Assembly (NCBI GenBank): GCA_012934845.2
Contig: WNNJ02000797.1
Location: 62,001-126,000 of the forward strand
DNA length: 64,000 bases
Direction of reading: 5' to 3'
DNA from: Pomphorhynchus laevis
Taxonomy: Eukaryota; Acanthocephala; Palaeacanthocephala; Echinorhynchida; Pomphorhynchidae
In this document: piece by piece, positions 11,294 through 22,700 of the stretch
Numbering within the stretch: the first letter of the stretch is position 1
Layout: each line of letters opens with the position of its first letter
Notes under the pieces: generated by a model
What the model saw: the letters and a program-made list of their open reading frames with translations, nothing else
Told to the model about the DNA's origin: nothing
Databases searched by the model: none
Position numbers and translations under genes: made by a program

Positions 11294-12448
11294 CAGGGTC
11301 TTTCAAGTTCGAGTTTCTTTTTAAAATTGGAATTAAACACATTGTGAAAGAAAAATCATATATTTTTTGTCGATGTATAGTACACGTTCTACAATTTAAT
11401 AATGATAAACGATATCGTGTAAATGTCCACCACGAGAACGCTTACAGACGTCAATCCTTTTGCCGAAATTTTCAATTACATTTTGCATATTTGTGGTTCT
11501 ATCTCCTTAATTTCGCGCCGAATGTTGTCTTTTAGTGCTTCAATTGATTCTGGTTTGTTAGCATAAACCCTGTCTTTAAGATGGCCCCACAGAAAATAAT
11601 CCAAAGGTGTTAAATCCGGAGATCTTGGGGGCCAATTTGCGTCTGCATTTCGGTAGAGTATTCTTCCCTTGAATTTCGATTTCAATAGCTTTATTGTTTC
11701 ATTGGCTGTATGGCATGTCGCACCGTCTTGTTGAAACCACATATCCTCAATATCCATGCCATCAACAATAGGGTAAAAGAAAGTTGTGAGCATTTCCTGA
11801 TATCGCAGTCCGTTGACGGTAAGCGCATTTCCATATGCGTTCTCAAAGAAAAACGGTCCAATGACTCCACCATACCAAAATGCGCACCAAACAGTTACAC
11901 GAGAGGAGTGTAGTGGCTTCTCTACATACTGCCGTGGATTTTCCAGTGCCCAAATCCGGCAATTCTGTTTGTTCACATATCCATTCAAATGACTAAGTCC
12001 TGACGCAAAATTCTCCATGTGGTGGTTGCAGATAGGCCCAATGGCTGTGAACGTCGTTCAATCGATAAATTTTTATATTCCTCGATGCTCGGGCGAACAG
12101 TAGCGATATTTTTAGCTGAACGCATCGGACCATTGTGCTCTGGTGTACTTCTGTCTTGTTCCGATCCAGTCGACTCAAAATTTTCGACCAACTTCCTTAT
12201 TCCTGGCTCCGTAGGACGATTATATCGACCAAAAATGTGGACAATTTTGCGAAATGTTGTTTTTACTGCTCCACCATTTTCGTAGTGGATTTTTATTATG
12301 TTTATACGGTTCTCAAGCGAAATACAATCCATTTCAGTAAATCGTGAACCTTCTACTTGATATCTGGAAAATCGTTTTTTTTTGAAACAGTGATAGTTGT
12401 CAGAACAATACATTTTTTAAAAAAGAAACTCGAACTTGAAAGACCCTG
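11294..12448 (-). mobile_element. mariner DNA transposon, 41-residue D-to-D spacing
   Basis: The element is flanked by TA (11292-11293 and 12449-12450). Its terminal inverted repeats are about 33 bp and nearly identical; they begin CAGGGTCTTTCAAGTTCGAG at both ends. The enclosed transposase reads on the minus strand. Length is 1155 bp, slightly short for a full mariner, which agrees with an internal deletion in the transposase. Well-preserved TIRs mean it could still be mobilised in trans by a related transposase, but that is inference. Confidence 0.95.
11476..12413 (-). pseudogene. Broken mariner transposase
   Basis: The N-terminal part (12413-11985) carries the paired helix-turn-helix DNA-binding region; the likely start is the Met of MDCISLENRINIIKIHYENG. 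The C-terminal part (from about 12000 to 11476) carries LNGYVNKQNCRIWALENPRQ, the second catalytic Asp in FQQDGATCHTA and the third in RSPDLTPLDYFLWG. I count 41 residues between these two Asp, the spacing of the DD41D (rosa) group. The two parts meet near 12000 in different frames, and about 50 residues expected between QDL and LNGYVN are missing. That block normally holds the first catalytic Asp (FxDEAHF), so this copy lacks one member of its triad and cannot encode active transposase. It is a plain DNA transposon; the rest is well conserved, so the loss looks fairly recent. Confidence 0.9.
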
Positions 12449-12450
12449 TA

Positions 12451-14209
12451 CTATGTTTGTACATAGATGTTCTGGATACCAATATTCATTAATCGCATAC
12501 AACAACTCATAGTTTTACTAATTATATATTTAAGATAGAGTGATATTACACACACTATAATTTAACATAAACATTGATATCGTAAATAAAATACTGAACG
12601 AAGTGTCATTATATAAATGTTGCTTTTAAGAACAGATCAGTAATCGATTCAGAAAGAGAAACAATAACACATTAAAATTTGTTAAGAATGCTTTGATGAA
12701 GTTATTATGCTGTAACTTTATGTGATGTATAAATTCATAATGTTATGTTATGTTGTTAACATAACATATTAGTCATGTTATTAAGAATAATTTGGATATA
12801 CAAATATTAAATAACAATATTAAATATTTTACAAAACGTTACTAGGCATCACGTATAAATATATTACGAAATGGTATTCTTTCAAAAGTTAATAAGGTAA
12901 TTCAATAGAAACTATCCTTAAAGTAGTTTATTTTGATGAAAATATATAATTAAATTAATAAGTTGTCGAAACATTATATAAAATACATTTTAATATTGAA
13001 ACATATTTATAGATAAGTGAAAACTATTTAAAGATAAACGGAAAAGGAAGCATCTTGAATTAGATAACAATATTATTGTCAAATCCTTATATATTGTAGT
13101 TTTTATTTATTCCCAATGCTGGTTAAACTTGAGGAACGTGGTGTCTAAAGTCAATATATCATTATTACACAAATAATGTGTAATAAATTCCGACACAATG
13201 TATCAAATATATGTCAATATTATATACATTTATTTTTTAATATATGTCAATATTATATACATTTATTTTTTAATATATGTCAATATTTTATACATTTATT
13301 TTCAATTAAGTAATTTGTATCTTAATATTTTAAATTTGTATAGCTAAAGCTATATTTAATTATAAATGTGAACATATCGAAATGTAGCAAAGTATTAGCA
13401 GATTCGTTTTGGTATTCCAAAATTATTATTTTTGAAGTTTCTTAAAATTAATTGCTAAATAAACTAATAGTAAATTATTAATATTATTAATAATATAATA
13501 TTATATTAATTATTAATATTATTAATATTATTTTATTTAATACAAAATAAATTATTATTTTGTAGATTGAAGGTCATCAGCTTCTCTTGATTAATCCCAA
13601 TCGGTATTCGATTAAATGCCATATTAATATTATTAATCGGTTTATAAAAATCGGTTATAAATAATTATTGGTAATATTAAGATATTTCAATTTTTAAATT
13701 TATTTAAACCTCAAAATATCTAGAGTCAGTAAAGTTATCTGATTTGTTTTGAATGTGTTATTTAATTGTAAATATTGATTTATTCTGTTTTTTTTTTCAA
13801 ATAACAATTTGGACAGAGAAAGATCATAAGAAAAAATTATTATCCTACAAGTTTTAGCACATTGTCTGGTATAAACTGATATACAACTGTTTCAGTAAAA
13901 CAAATGGACTGCATCAAGTTATAAGTTATAAATGCACTGTCATTTTTCTAATTGGTGTAGTGCTTTTCATTCAAGATATTTAAAAGCATTTTAAACTTAA
14001 TATATAACACTGATATAATCAAAAGATCATTGAATCGATGCTGATAATCCTTTGATGGATACTTTCATTTATTTGTAAATAATATACAATTGGTTCATAA
14101 TAAATCTATCAAACAGGTGTACTATTTCATATATATGGCTCAGGATTTATGAAATCAATTCTTTCCATATATGAATGTAGATATTAACTAAGCGAGCCAA
14201 ATTCTAAAA
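12451..14209. other. AT-rich, no gene seen
   Basis: No exon was supported. The stretch holds the 33-bp tandem repeat listed separately and a run of nested AATATT palindromes around 13470-13560. Confidence 0.45.
13208..13303. repeat. Three tandem copies of a 33-bp unit
   Basis: The unit is ATATGTCAATATTATATACA followed by TTTATTTTTTAAT. The first two copies are essentially identical and the third differs by a few bases at its end. Confidence 0.9.
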
Positions 14210-14346
14210 CAAAATGAAAAAATGTTTATGTTTTAAAGCTTTCGGCGTGAGACTTCTTCAGTAATTTACTAATCTAAACACATTAGTAAATTACTGAAGA
14301 AGGCTCACACCAAAAGCTTAAAAAATATACATTTTGTCATTTTGTT
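14210..14346. repeat. Inverted repeat with a hammerhead-like core in each arm
   Basis: Arms of about 64 bp (14210-14273 and 14282-14346) flank an 8-base centre. The right arm reads CTGAAGA at 14294-14300, then AGGCTCACACC and AAAAGCTT. The left arm, read on the minus strand, has CTGAAGA (14261-14255), then AGTCTCACGCC and GAAAGCTT. CTGAAGA fits CUGANGA and the downstream GAAA box is intact on the left arm. Stem II is weak in both. Such back-to-back arms fit inverted PLE termini. Confidence 0.6.
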
Positions 14347-14389
14347 TTTGAATTTGGCTAGGTTAGTTATTATCTGCATTCATATATAT

Positions 14390-14770
14390 AGCCTATTAGC
14401 TTCAGGAGCACAGTTTAACACTATCTGATACAAAATTACATATATAGCGAAGGTGGCATACTACCGTCTGTGACCATCGAATCCTGGTCCAAGATTTAGA
14501 CAATTGAAATACAACTAACAGCTCGCAGAGACAAGAAAATAAAATATATATTATTTATGTTTCACCCCCAAAGGGCTTTTTCAGAATTATTGAAGTAATA
14601 TTATCCAAGACAATTTTTTTAAAAGTCTATTTTTAACCTTCGCAATATATATAATTATAAAATTAATTAAATTAATATTATAGAATTATAAATTAAAAAT
14701 CGAACGAAATCACAATTTGTTTATTTTAAATCTAAAGCTTTTGGGAAGTTTCCCTTCTTCAGTAGTATCT
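14390..14770 (-). repeat. PLE terminal sequence with two hammerhead-like cores
   Basis: On the minus strand two core-like motifs appear: 14584-14559 (CTGAAAA, CCC/GGG stem, GTGAAAC) and 14762-14736 (CTGAAGA, a strong GGGAA/TTCCC stem II, then AAAAGC). The part at 14450-14500 shares AGACGG, a GG..CTACC segment and a GTCTGTGACC-like block with 51005-51045 in opposite orientation, so the two places are copies of one element end. Confidence 0.5.
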
Positions 14771-15029
14771 TTTTTGAAATTGCAATTTGCACTCACACAG
14801 CAATAATAACACAACTGGCATACGATATCATTTCCGGAAGAATTTGGATCAGATAAAAAGGAGAAAAATTAAGGAAAGTAGTATATGTTGCTCATTAACC
14901 ATTTAGTCAGCCCTCGTTCTTCCGATTCCAAACTGTTCTCTCTTCTTTATTTCATTCGTATTCATAAATTCACTTTCGAGGATTACTGTTTTCATGATGT
15001 GACCTGGATTTTCACACATGTGTCTTACT

Positions 15030-15460
15030 GCACCATAATTCTCCGTTCTGTTTTTGCTAGTATCGTACTTTATATTGTTTTGTCTTATGTTTATTGCCGT
15101 TCAAGTTTCGCCGATGTACTGCTCTCAATAAGATTGACAAGTACATGCATAGATATTCCCTTCCGATTTACAATTCGATTTATGCTTCAAGTGATATCTT
15201 ACGGCCGTCTTTGTAGCTTCAAACCATTCCGTTACAAGCATATCATAACAACACTTGCATCGAGGTCGTCTACAAGGTTTGATGTAGTCTTTAGGCGATG
15301 TCATCGAGGTATTCTTCTTTCCTGGATCTTACAAACACTATTGCATATGACCAAACCTGTTCAAAAGCATGATGTTACTTCGTTTGTACAAGCAGCCAGT
15401 AATGGGTCTAGTTGTCGCCAAACTGTTTTAATACTTCTTTCAAGGTCTGCATACGACGGA
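15030..15460 (-). mobile_element. Penelope-like element, GIY-YIG endonuclease remnant
   Basis: On the minus strand the order is: a Cys-rich linker (CKCC), then RYHLKHKSNCKSEGNIYACT and, a little further on, EQYIGET. This is the linker plus N-terminal half of a GIY-YIG nuclease as found after the reverse transcriptase of endonuclease-bearing Penelope-like elements. More distant upstream sequence (15460-15300) looks like the region between reverse transcriptase and linker. The copy is broken in more than one place. A 192-codon open frame on the opposite strand is a shadow of it. Confidence 0.75.
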
Positions 15461-15739
15461 TGATATTCAAATTTAGTGCGACATACATTTCTGATATTTA
15501 CGTACGGATGGTTTGAACAATAACTGTAATCTTTACATTTAATCGACGACCTTAATTTGACGATTAATCTAACGTATGGTGCATCCGCGACTTATAATTT
15601 CTCTTTGAAATCTAGATACACATTCGCGATAAGTGCCTTTATTTGGGCAAATCTTCTTAAAGCGCAGTAGCTCGTTCCTCAAAATTAAGCGTTTGAGCTT
15701 AATTAGACAAATTCTTACGTATGTTCACATAAATATGCA

Positions 15740-15990
15740 CCGACTTTAATGGTGACACCATTATTATAACTCTTGAGGTTGAATCTTTGTACGCCTCTAT
15801 CGATACGAAAAGGGGACTCGAAACGTTTTTGAGCATTCTGTAAAACACGAATTTGGAATGGATAGTAAACGACTAATTAAATCCCTCAAGCTCATATTTG
15901 AATCAAATACATTCGATTTTAAAGATAAACTTTATAAGCAACTCAAAGGAACGGCGATGTGAAGTCATGTTGGGCCGTCTTATTTAACAG
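15740..15990 (+). mobile_element. Penelope-like reverse transcriptase fragment, plus strand
   Basis: Plus-strand pieces read TLEVESLYASIDTKRGLETF, which resembles the DVxSLYTxIP motif of PLE reverse transcriptases, and then, in another frame, LIKSLKLIFESNTFDFKDKL and YKQLKGTAM, which resemble NNxFxFxGxxYxQxxGTxMG. It lies head-to-head with the minus-strand nuclease piece at 15030-15460, suggesting an inverted PLE arrangement. Confidence 0.7.
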
Positions 15991-16620
15991 GTAATTATAA
16001 AATAAGAATACGCCGAAGTCGTGTTCATTATTTAAATATTTTTTATTCCACATCACTACATGGCAGAACATTCATTGACATTCTTGTGGTTGAAGAGGAC
16101 TAGCTTGAATGAACTCAAATTAGTAAGGCACATCAAACCTTTTCAGTAATAATACTTTTATATAAAGTATTGGTGGAATGGTGAGTATTTTTCAAAAATC
16201 ATGCAACTTTCAATAATCATCAATGTTATCAAGTACATATTTTTGCTGTTACTAAATGAATTTCAAATAGTAAGTGCCTTAATGCGCAATAGAAATTACA
16301 CACTGGATCAATTCGCATGTTGTGTTCAAGTCACAAATGTTTTTCTGTTACTCTGCTTTACTGAAATTGTTGTGTTTTAACAATTTATGCATAATTCTAG
16401 GCTTTAAATTTTTAATTTTTAATGTTGTAAACTACTGCCAACTTTAACGCTAAGTTGCTTTCGTTTCAACATTATAAAACTGATGGCAACATATTCTACC
16501 GTTCTGAAAATAAAGATTAAATGACTGTAAAAATCCGTAGCACAGACAAGTTATATTTCCAATTGTATCTAAACTTTTGTGTATGTTAGCAAATGGTTAC
16601 ATGTGATTAATGGTGAAATC
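15991..16620. other. Upstream region of the transporter gene
   Basis: No coding is seen. It should hold promoter and 5' untranslated sequence of the transporter, or an intron after an untranslated first exon: a good acceptor (TTTTGTGTATGTTAG) ends at about 16588. No TATA box can be chosen confidently in such AT-rich DNA. Confidence 0.35.
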
Positions 16621-16746
16621 ATGAAATCAAACAAACATTCGCCGGTGAATCAAAACTATTCTTGCGAAGAAGAAACCATGCTATCCGATAATTTATCGAT
16701 AAACGATTGCGGACTAAAGGAAAATCGATGGATGCATAAGAAAAAG
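16621..16746 (+). CDS. EAAT: Transporter coding exon 1 (residues 1-42)
   Basis: Begins [13 protein letters not shown] and ends WMHKKK before donor GTAAGC in phase 0. This cytoplasmic N-terminus is not conserved in the family. It is assigned here because the phase fits exon 2, it is the only good coding block upstream, and its lysine-rich end suits the segment before the first membrane helix. The frame stays open upstream to about 16579 with no earlier ATG, so 16621 is the preferred start. Confidence 0.75.
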
Positions 16747-19700
16747 GTAAGCATCTCAAATCGGTTAGCAATTTAATAATTATAAAATAATAGTGGAATA
16801 ATTAAAACTATTTTGAAAATACAACATGTTGAGCATTGCTGAGCGGGCATAATTAAGTAGGCTCGGTAATCAGTTTATAGGGGACACGTTTCTTATATAC
16901 CAATCTGAATAATTAAGAAATCAGATCATAGTTAACTAAATATAAATATGCTACAATAAGATGCCAAAGAATTATCACAAGGATATCACAGATTACTCTT
17001 TAGTATTTATTAAAAGCGCAGTTTATTAGTTTTCTTTAAAGATCTACATGGAAACGCATATGCTACTCAGTTGTAAAACATATTTACTATAAACTATTAC
17101 ATACAATATAATACTATGTAAGGTATTTAATGGTTTTATATTTCTATATGTAAAAAATATTATATAAGTATTTAATATATCTCTTTTAATATATGATTTT
17201 ATGAGGTAAATTAATTGTCGACAGATAGAAAAGCAATAATATGTACTTATGTGCTGCTATATAACGACATGATTTGGATGATTGAATCCACTACTACAAA
17301 CTATCGTAAAACGGGACATCACTTTTTTTAAAACAGCTTTGTACACTGGATATATGTAATGCCATTAGTACAATACAAGTAAAATTACAAATACGTAGGT
17401 TTGGAGACCGTGCATTTAAATATCGTCATCATGCAGCATATACTAAATGGCACGACTTTAATTTTATCTTATAACTATTATAGTATACTTGTTGTATTTC
17501 CGTTAATTTTGTAATTATTTATTGTACATTAATTACGATTTTTGAAAGCTAAGTAATTGACGAAATATAACAATTTATTTTATAACTACTAAATATCTAC
17601 TTGTCAACTTACAACTATTTTCTACTTATAACTACTAGATATATCAACATTTTTATGGATAATAATCAATATGCTTTGTATTAGAATAAGGTACAGTAGA
17701 TAATTAAATTTAATTGGAGGAACCACGTCATTAGCACGTGTTTGGCCCAGCTGCTATGTTGGTCGGTATCTTCTCCTCTTTGAAGATTTGTATTCGAGGA
17801 ATTTGTAATCTTAGGAACAGGGTTCCAACAACTAGTCTTTCATATCTCGACTGAAATATCATCTGGACCTGCTGATTTTCCTAACTTCATCTGTTTTATT
17901 GTTTCTTCATTAAATAATAAAATTTTAAGAATTGTCATAATATGTGATGATATTAATTTTCTTCAAAATCATTTAAATAATTTAATAGAGCATACTTTAA
18001 ACTAGGTTACTAAAAAAATAAAATATAATAGAAAATAGTAAAATATATAAATCAGCACAATATTATTTAAAATAAATTTAAACTCTTAAGTGGCAAATTT
18101 TTATGGATGGATAATAAATAATATACTTTGTATTATAATAAGATACTTGCTAATCGAATTTCATTACAGGAAATACGTAATAAGCACGTATTTGACCCCG
18201 ATGCTATGTTGGATTAATGAATAGGGTCCGAAATCTGATAAAATAGCAGTTCATCCTGATGATCTCTATTCTTTATTCTGATACATCGTATGTCATTTAT
18301 TATTCAATTCATAAAAATTGACTTTTATTTTAAATTTCCATTTTTAAATTTTAACTTGATATAAACTATATGACATCTTATACAATAATTATTCATTAAT
18401 TATGATTATTTATAATTGTTTATATTTAATTATTTTAATTTTATTTATCATTATTTTTAATTTATAAATACTATAAAATGCGTAGACAATTAGTTGATTT
18501 GATTTATAGAAGATTCATGCATTATTGCCAAATATTCAACTATATACACTGGTACTGCGAGTTGGATACTTAAAAATAATAGAAGGGATTAGTATATTAT
18601 GTGCTGATTAATCATAGTTTTAAATAGAAAAACTAATTTAGTATTAGTATTCAAAATGTATTTGTATACCCGAGAAAACATAAAGGCTTAAAATATTGAT
18701 TTATAATAATAAGTCAATTCCAGAAGGTTGACGTTACAGAAATTAAAGTAGCTTCTATAGTTTTAGTAGCTAGAGATACCGAAGAAATATAGTCTACCTA
18801 AGTGGTCTACAAAATACCACTAAAATTAAAAATTAATGGTAAGCACAGGGACGTCAACATGATGATATGTAGAAATGTGTGGTTGATAGTGAAGATTATA
18901 CAAAATCTATAGTAAAAAGGTACCTGATTAATAATTAGTAACTCAGGTGATACAAACCTTTCTTAATTAAAAGCAATATATGAGTTTATTATCGAATATA
19001 GCAATGATTCTGTTAATTTCTTTAGTTGAAATTAATTAAATTAATTGAATTAAAGATATTTAATCTGATTATGTTTAAATATTATTTGTTATGTGTTACA
19101 TTTTTCGTTGCGAAACATCACATGATTTAATTGAATAATTTACTTGATTTACAGGAACATATATATATCGATAATCATTGTCAATAATTTTAAAATTTTA
19201 CCATCTTATAATTTTTATTTCTCTACTCAAATACTAGAAATATTATTAAGGTACTAAATTATGGTAATAGATTATCGTGAAATCATTGAAACATTTATTT
19301 CAGTAATTTCATTTTTACTAGCAAACTAAATTCGTATCAGGGTGTCAGCACCACGAAAGAAATTCAACAGTAAAATTGTCGCAAATGACAAAGTCACCAT
19401 TTCGAACTAGTTGGTTCTCATCAGTAGCATGTACTCCCCACAACTGGATTGAAGTTGGGTGAAAGGCTATATGGTGATATGAAACAACGAAAGTCCAATG
19501 TTCCCATGCAAATACGGGTTTGCGACTGCAAGTATTCACCCGTCTGCATTAAGCGCTGGAGAACCAAGCGCGTTGTGCAACAAGATACACACCAGTTGGC
19601 TACTTGATAATACAATGCTGCACTACGATGCACTGCTGCTATGCATCACTATCAATAAATTTATTTGATATCAGGGTGCTGACACCCTGATATCAAATGA

Positions 19701-22700
19701 TTCCACGAACAATAGTATTGCCATTTGAGGAAATTTATTGATAGTGATGCATAGCAGCAGTGCATCGTAGTGCAGCATTGTATTATCAGTAGCCAACTGG
19801 TGTGTATCTTGTTGCACAACGCGCTTGGTTCTCCAGCGCTTAATGCAGACGGGTGAATACTTGCAGTCGCAAACCCGTATTTGCAAGGGAACATTGGACT
19901 TTCGTTGTTTCATATCACCATATAGCCTTTCACCCAACTTCAATCCAGTTGTGGGGAGTACATGCTACTGATGAGAACCAACTAGTTCGAAATGGTGACT
20001 TTGTCATTTGCGACAATTTTACTGTTGATTTTCTTTCGTGGTGCTGACACCCTGATATCATTTGTAATTATTGATTTGAATTACTTTATTATTTATTTTG
20101 ACAAAAAAAGTATTTTGTATAAATGGCCAACTGAATGATTTTGTGTTTATATGATGATTTTAGTTTATTTGTAAATAGTTTACAAATAAGCTATTTGTAA
20201 TTTTCCTGAAGATGATATCATAAATTATCGAAATATTGTAATTTTTAGAATTAAACTAATTTTTTCGTTTCATTAAATTTATAAAAATAAATTAAAGTTA
20301 GTTTATTAATCAAATTGATTTATGTTGATTTCACTGCATGAGTAATTCTTCTTAAAAATTTGTTTTAAATAGTACACAAACTTGACTATTTCAAAACATT
20401 ACAATAAATGTCCATATTTTAAATATGACTTTTTTCTATTTTATGTCTTACAATATATTTGCAAATAAAATAGTATTAATGTTGAATATTATGTTATCTA
20501 TAAATATATAATGCATTAATATAATATTATGGATTAATATAATGTTGCTATTTCGATATATTATCGCAATTGACATGTGCTGAATTTTAAATTACATTTA
20601 TTCTTTTAAATTTTTTATCCCATGCGCTACTCTATTTGACTATATATTTTATTGATATACATATCTTTTTGTAAACTACATCGTATTTAAAGTTGATTCA
20701 AATTTTAAAATGCTATGAAATTTGGGTGTGGATTTATTAAAATGTCATTATAATTCGATCTTTATAGATCGAATTACATTTCATAAATAATTAAAAATTA
20801 TCGTTTATAAAAGAAATACTCAGGATTTTATATGCAGTTTAATTAATAATATCATATTTGCTGTCTTTAGAGAAATTGAAATGCCTTTTTATAGATAATA
20901 TATTCGATGTAAATATTATATCATTTACATATTTAGTATTTTGCTAAGTCTAAGGATTGACATATACCATTCAATGATTAAACGCATGTTTAATGTGTTT
21001 AATAGCATTTAAAATTAGCATTTAAAATCAGCTGCAGCCATACTTTCCGAATGACTAGTGTATTATTCTGTACAATTCATAAAAATTTCAGTATAATATA
21101 CTTTTAAAAATACTTGTAATTAGTAAGATTATAACATTTAATATGCTTTTAATTTATCTAGATACTCAATTGCACTTAAATCTCAAATCTGCTTAAACAT
21201 TAATTTTCTTAAATATCCATACTTTTATTGAAACTAGTTGTTTATAATGATTTTGCTTTATAACAACGGAGTTCTTTTTTGAACCTTAATTAGCTATAAA
21301 TTCCAAGAATATATTTATAAATGTTATTATATAAGCAGTAGCGAGTAAAATTGGTGTATAGTGTAAACATTTATAAAAAGAGTAAAAAGTCATTAATAGC
21401 AATGATATCTATTAAAATTATTTTATAAAATTTAATGTCATGCCGTTTAATAAGTATAATACCATTAAATATAGACAATATGCTGCGTCACTTTGATAAG
21501 CTATCTGAAATATAGTTATTTTCTCCATTTCTTAAATTTTCTGCTTCCTTTCTTTACTTACATTTCACGCAATTTGTTTCTTATTTTTGCTTCCTTGAAA
21601 ACTACTAAAAAAGCTTTAATCATATTTAAAAAATATCTAAATTATATACTTTATATTATAAATTTATATTATAGCGTGATATTTTACTTAAGAGTAAAAC
21701 CATTCTCTTTTAAAAAATACACTATTACAAATTAATACTTAAACGTTCAAAACTACTATATTTACTAATTATTCCAAATAACAAATTATTTTATTTTTTA
21801 TCAAATTATTATACTAATTTAAATGTTACAAAATTAGCTCATTATTTACAGATTTATCTGTATAACTTTGCTTACCAATTACTATCCTAATATTTGTTTT
21901 GGAGTGATTGTCACTCAGTATTCGTTAGTTGTATTGTTTATTGTTAGTAAAGATCAACCCAGGTAAGATTTACAAATATGGCCCAATTTTATATTCTTGA
22001 CTGCGAAACTTTCGCGCAATCATATTTATTATTCAGATGTAAAGATTATTTAATTTGCTTTGCTTGCTACTTTAATTTGATGTGGTTATTAGCAGATTGC
22101 TTTAATTTAAGACTTAAGTGAGTAGATATCGGTGTATTCTATTATAGCTCTTAGCCATTTTTAAGGTTAAATTGGCTTATCGTTTTTATCAATGTCGTAT
22201 TTTATTTGTCAGTACAAACTTGTGTTACACTAATTAATAGTGTATATTTTAACAATACGTGCGTGGGTATCGTTTATAATAATAAAAAAAATCAATCATG
22301 AAACAAGAGATATAAAAAGTTATTACTTGGTGCATTTACCGAAGGAATTTACTTTTCCATCTTGTGCAAAATCAGTTGGATGTTATAGATATTATGAACT
22401 GTTAAAAGTGTTGCAGGTAATTCATAAGGTGTCGTGTTTTAACGCCGATTATTTGTTTTTCTTAAATCTGATAATATCTATTGATAGCGTCAATTCGACA
22501 ATTTATATTTAGACTCCTTAAAAGCAAAAAATATATATGCAAAATTTACAGATAAGTTAAAAATAATAACAGACTTGTACGATGAGATACCCACACATCG
22601 ATGATATCTAAATTGTGCTCTTATCAGCTTTACTTTTTGAACGTATATATAACAACATATTTACGGTTAGACTAAGAACAATACTGGGAACGTTTCTGTT

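Noticed and set aside
14885-15463. Plus-strand open frame of 192 codons
   Set aside because: It is the opposite strand of a Penelope-like linker and GIY-YIG nuclease remnant; its own composition shows no domain.
18201-18271. Ordinary type I hammerhead in the PLE-end module
   Set aside because: CTGATGA and GAAAC are both present but in the reverse order, with no room for stems I and III between them; it cannot be called a standard hammerhead.
19345-20047. Several 60-90 codon frames, duplicated in both palindrome arms
   Set aside because: They mirror each other because the arms are inverted copies; no start context, domain or codon bias supports a gene.
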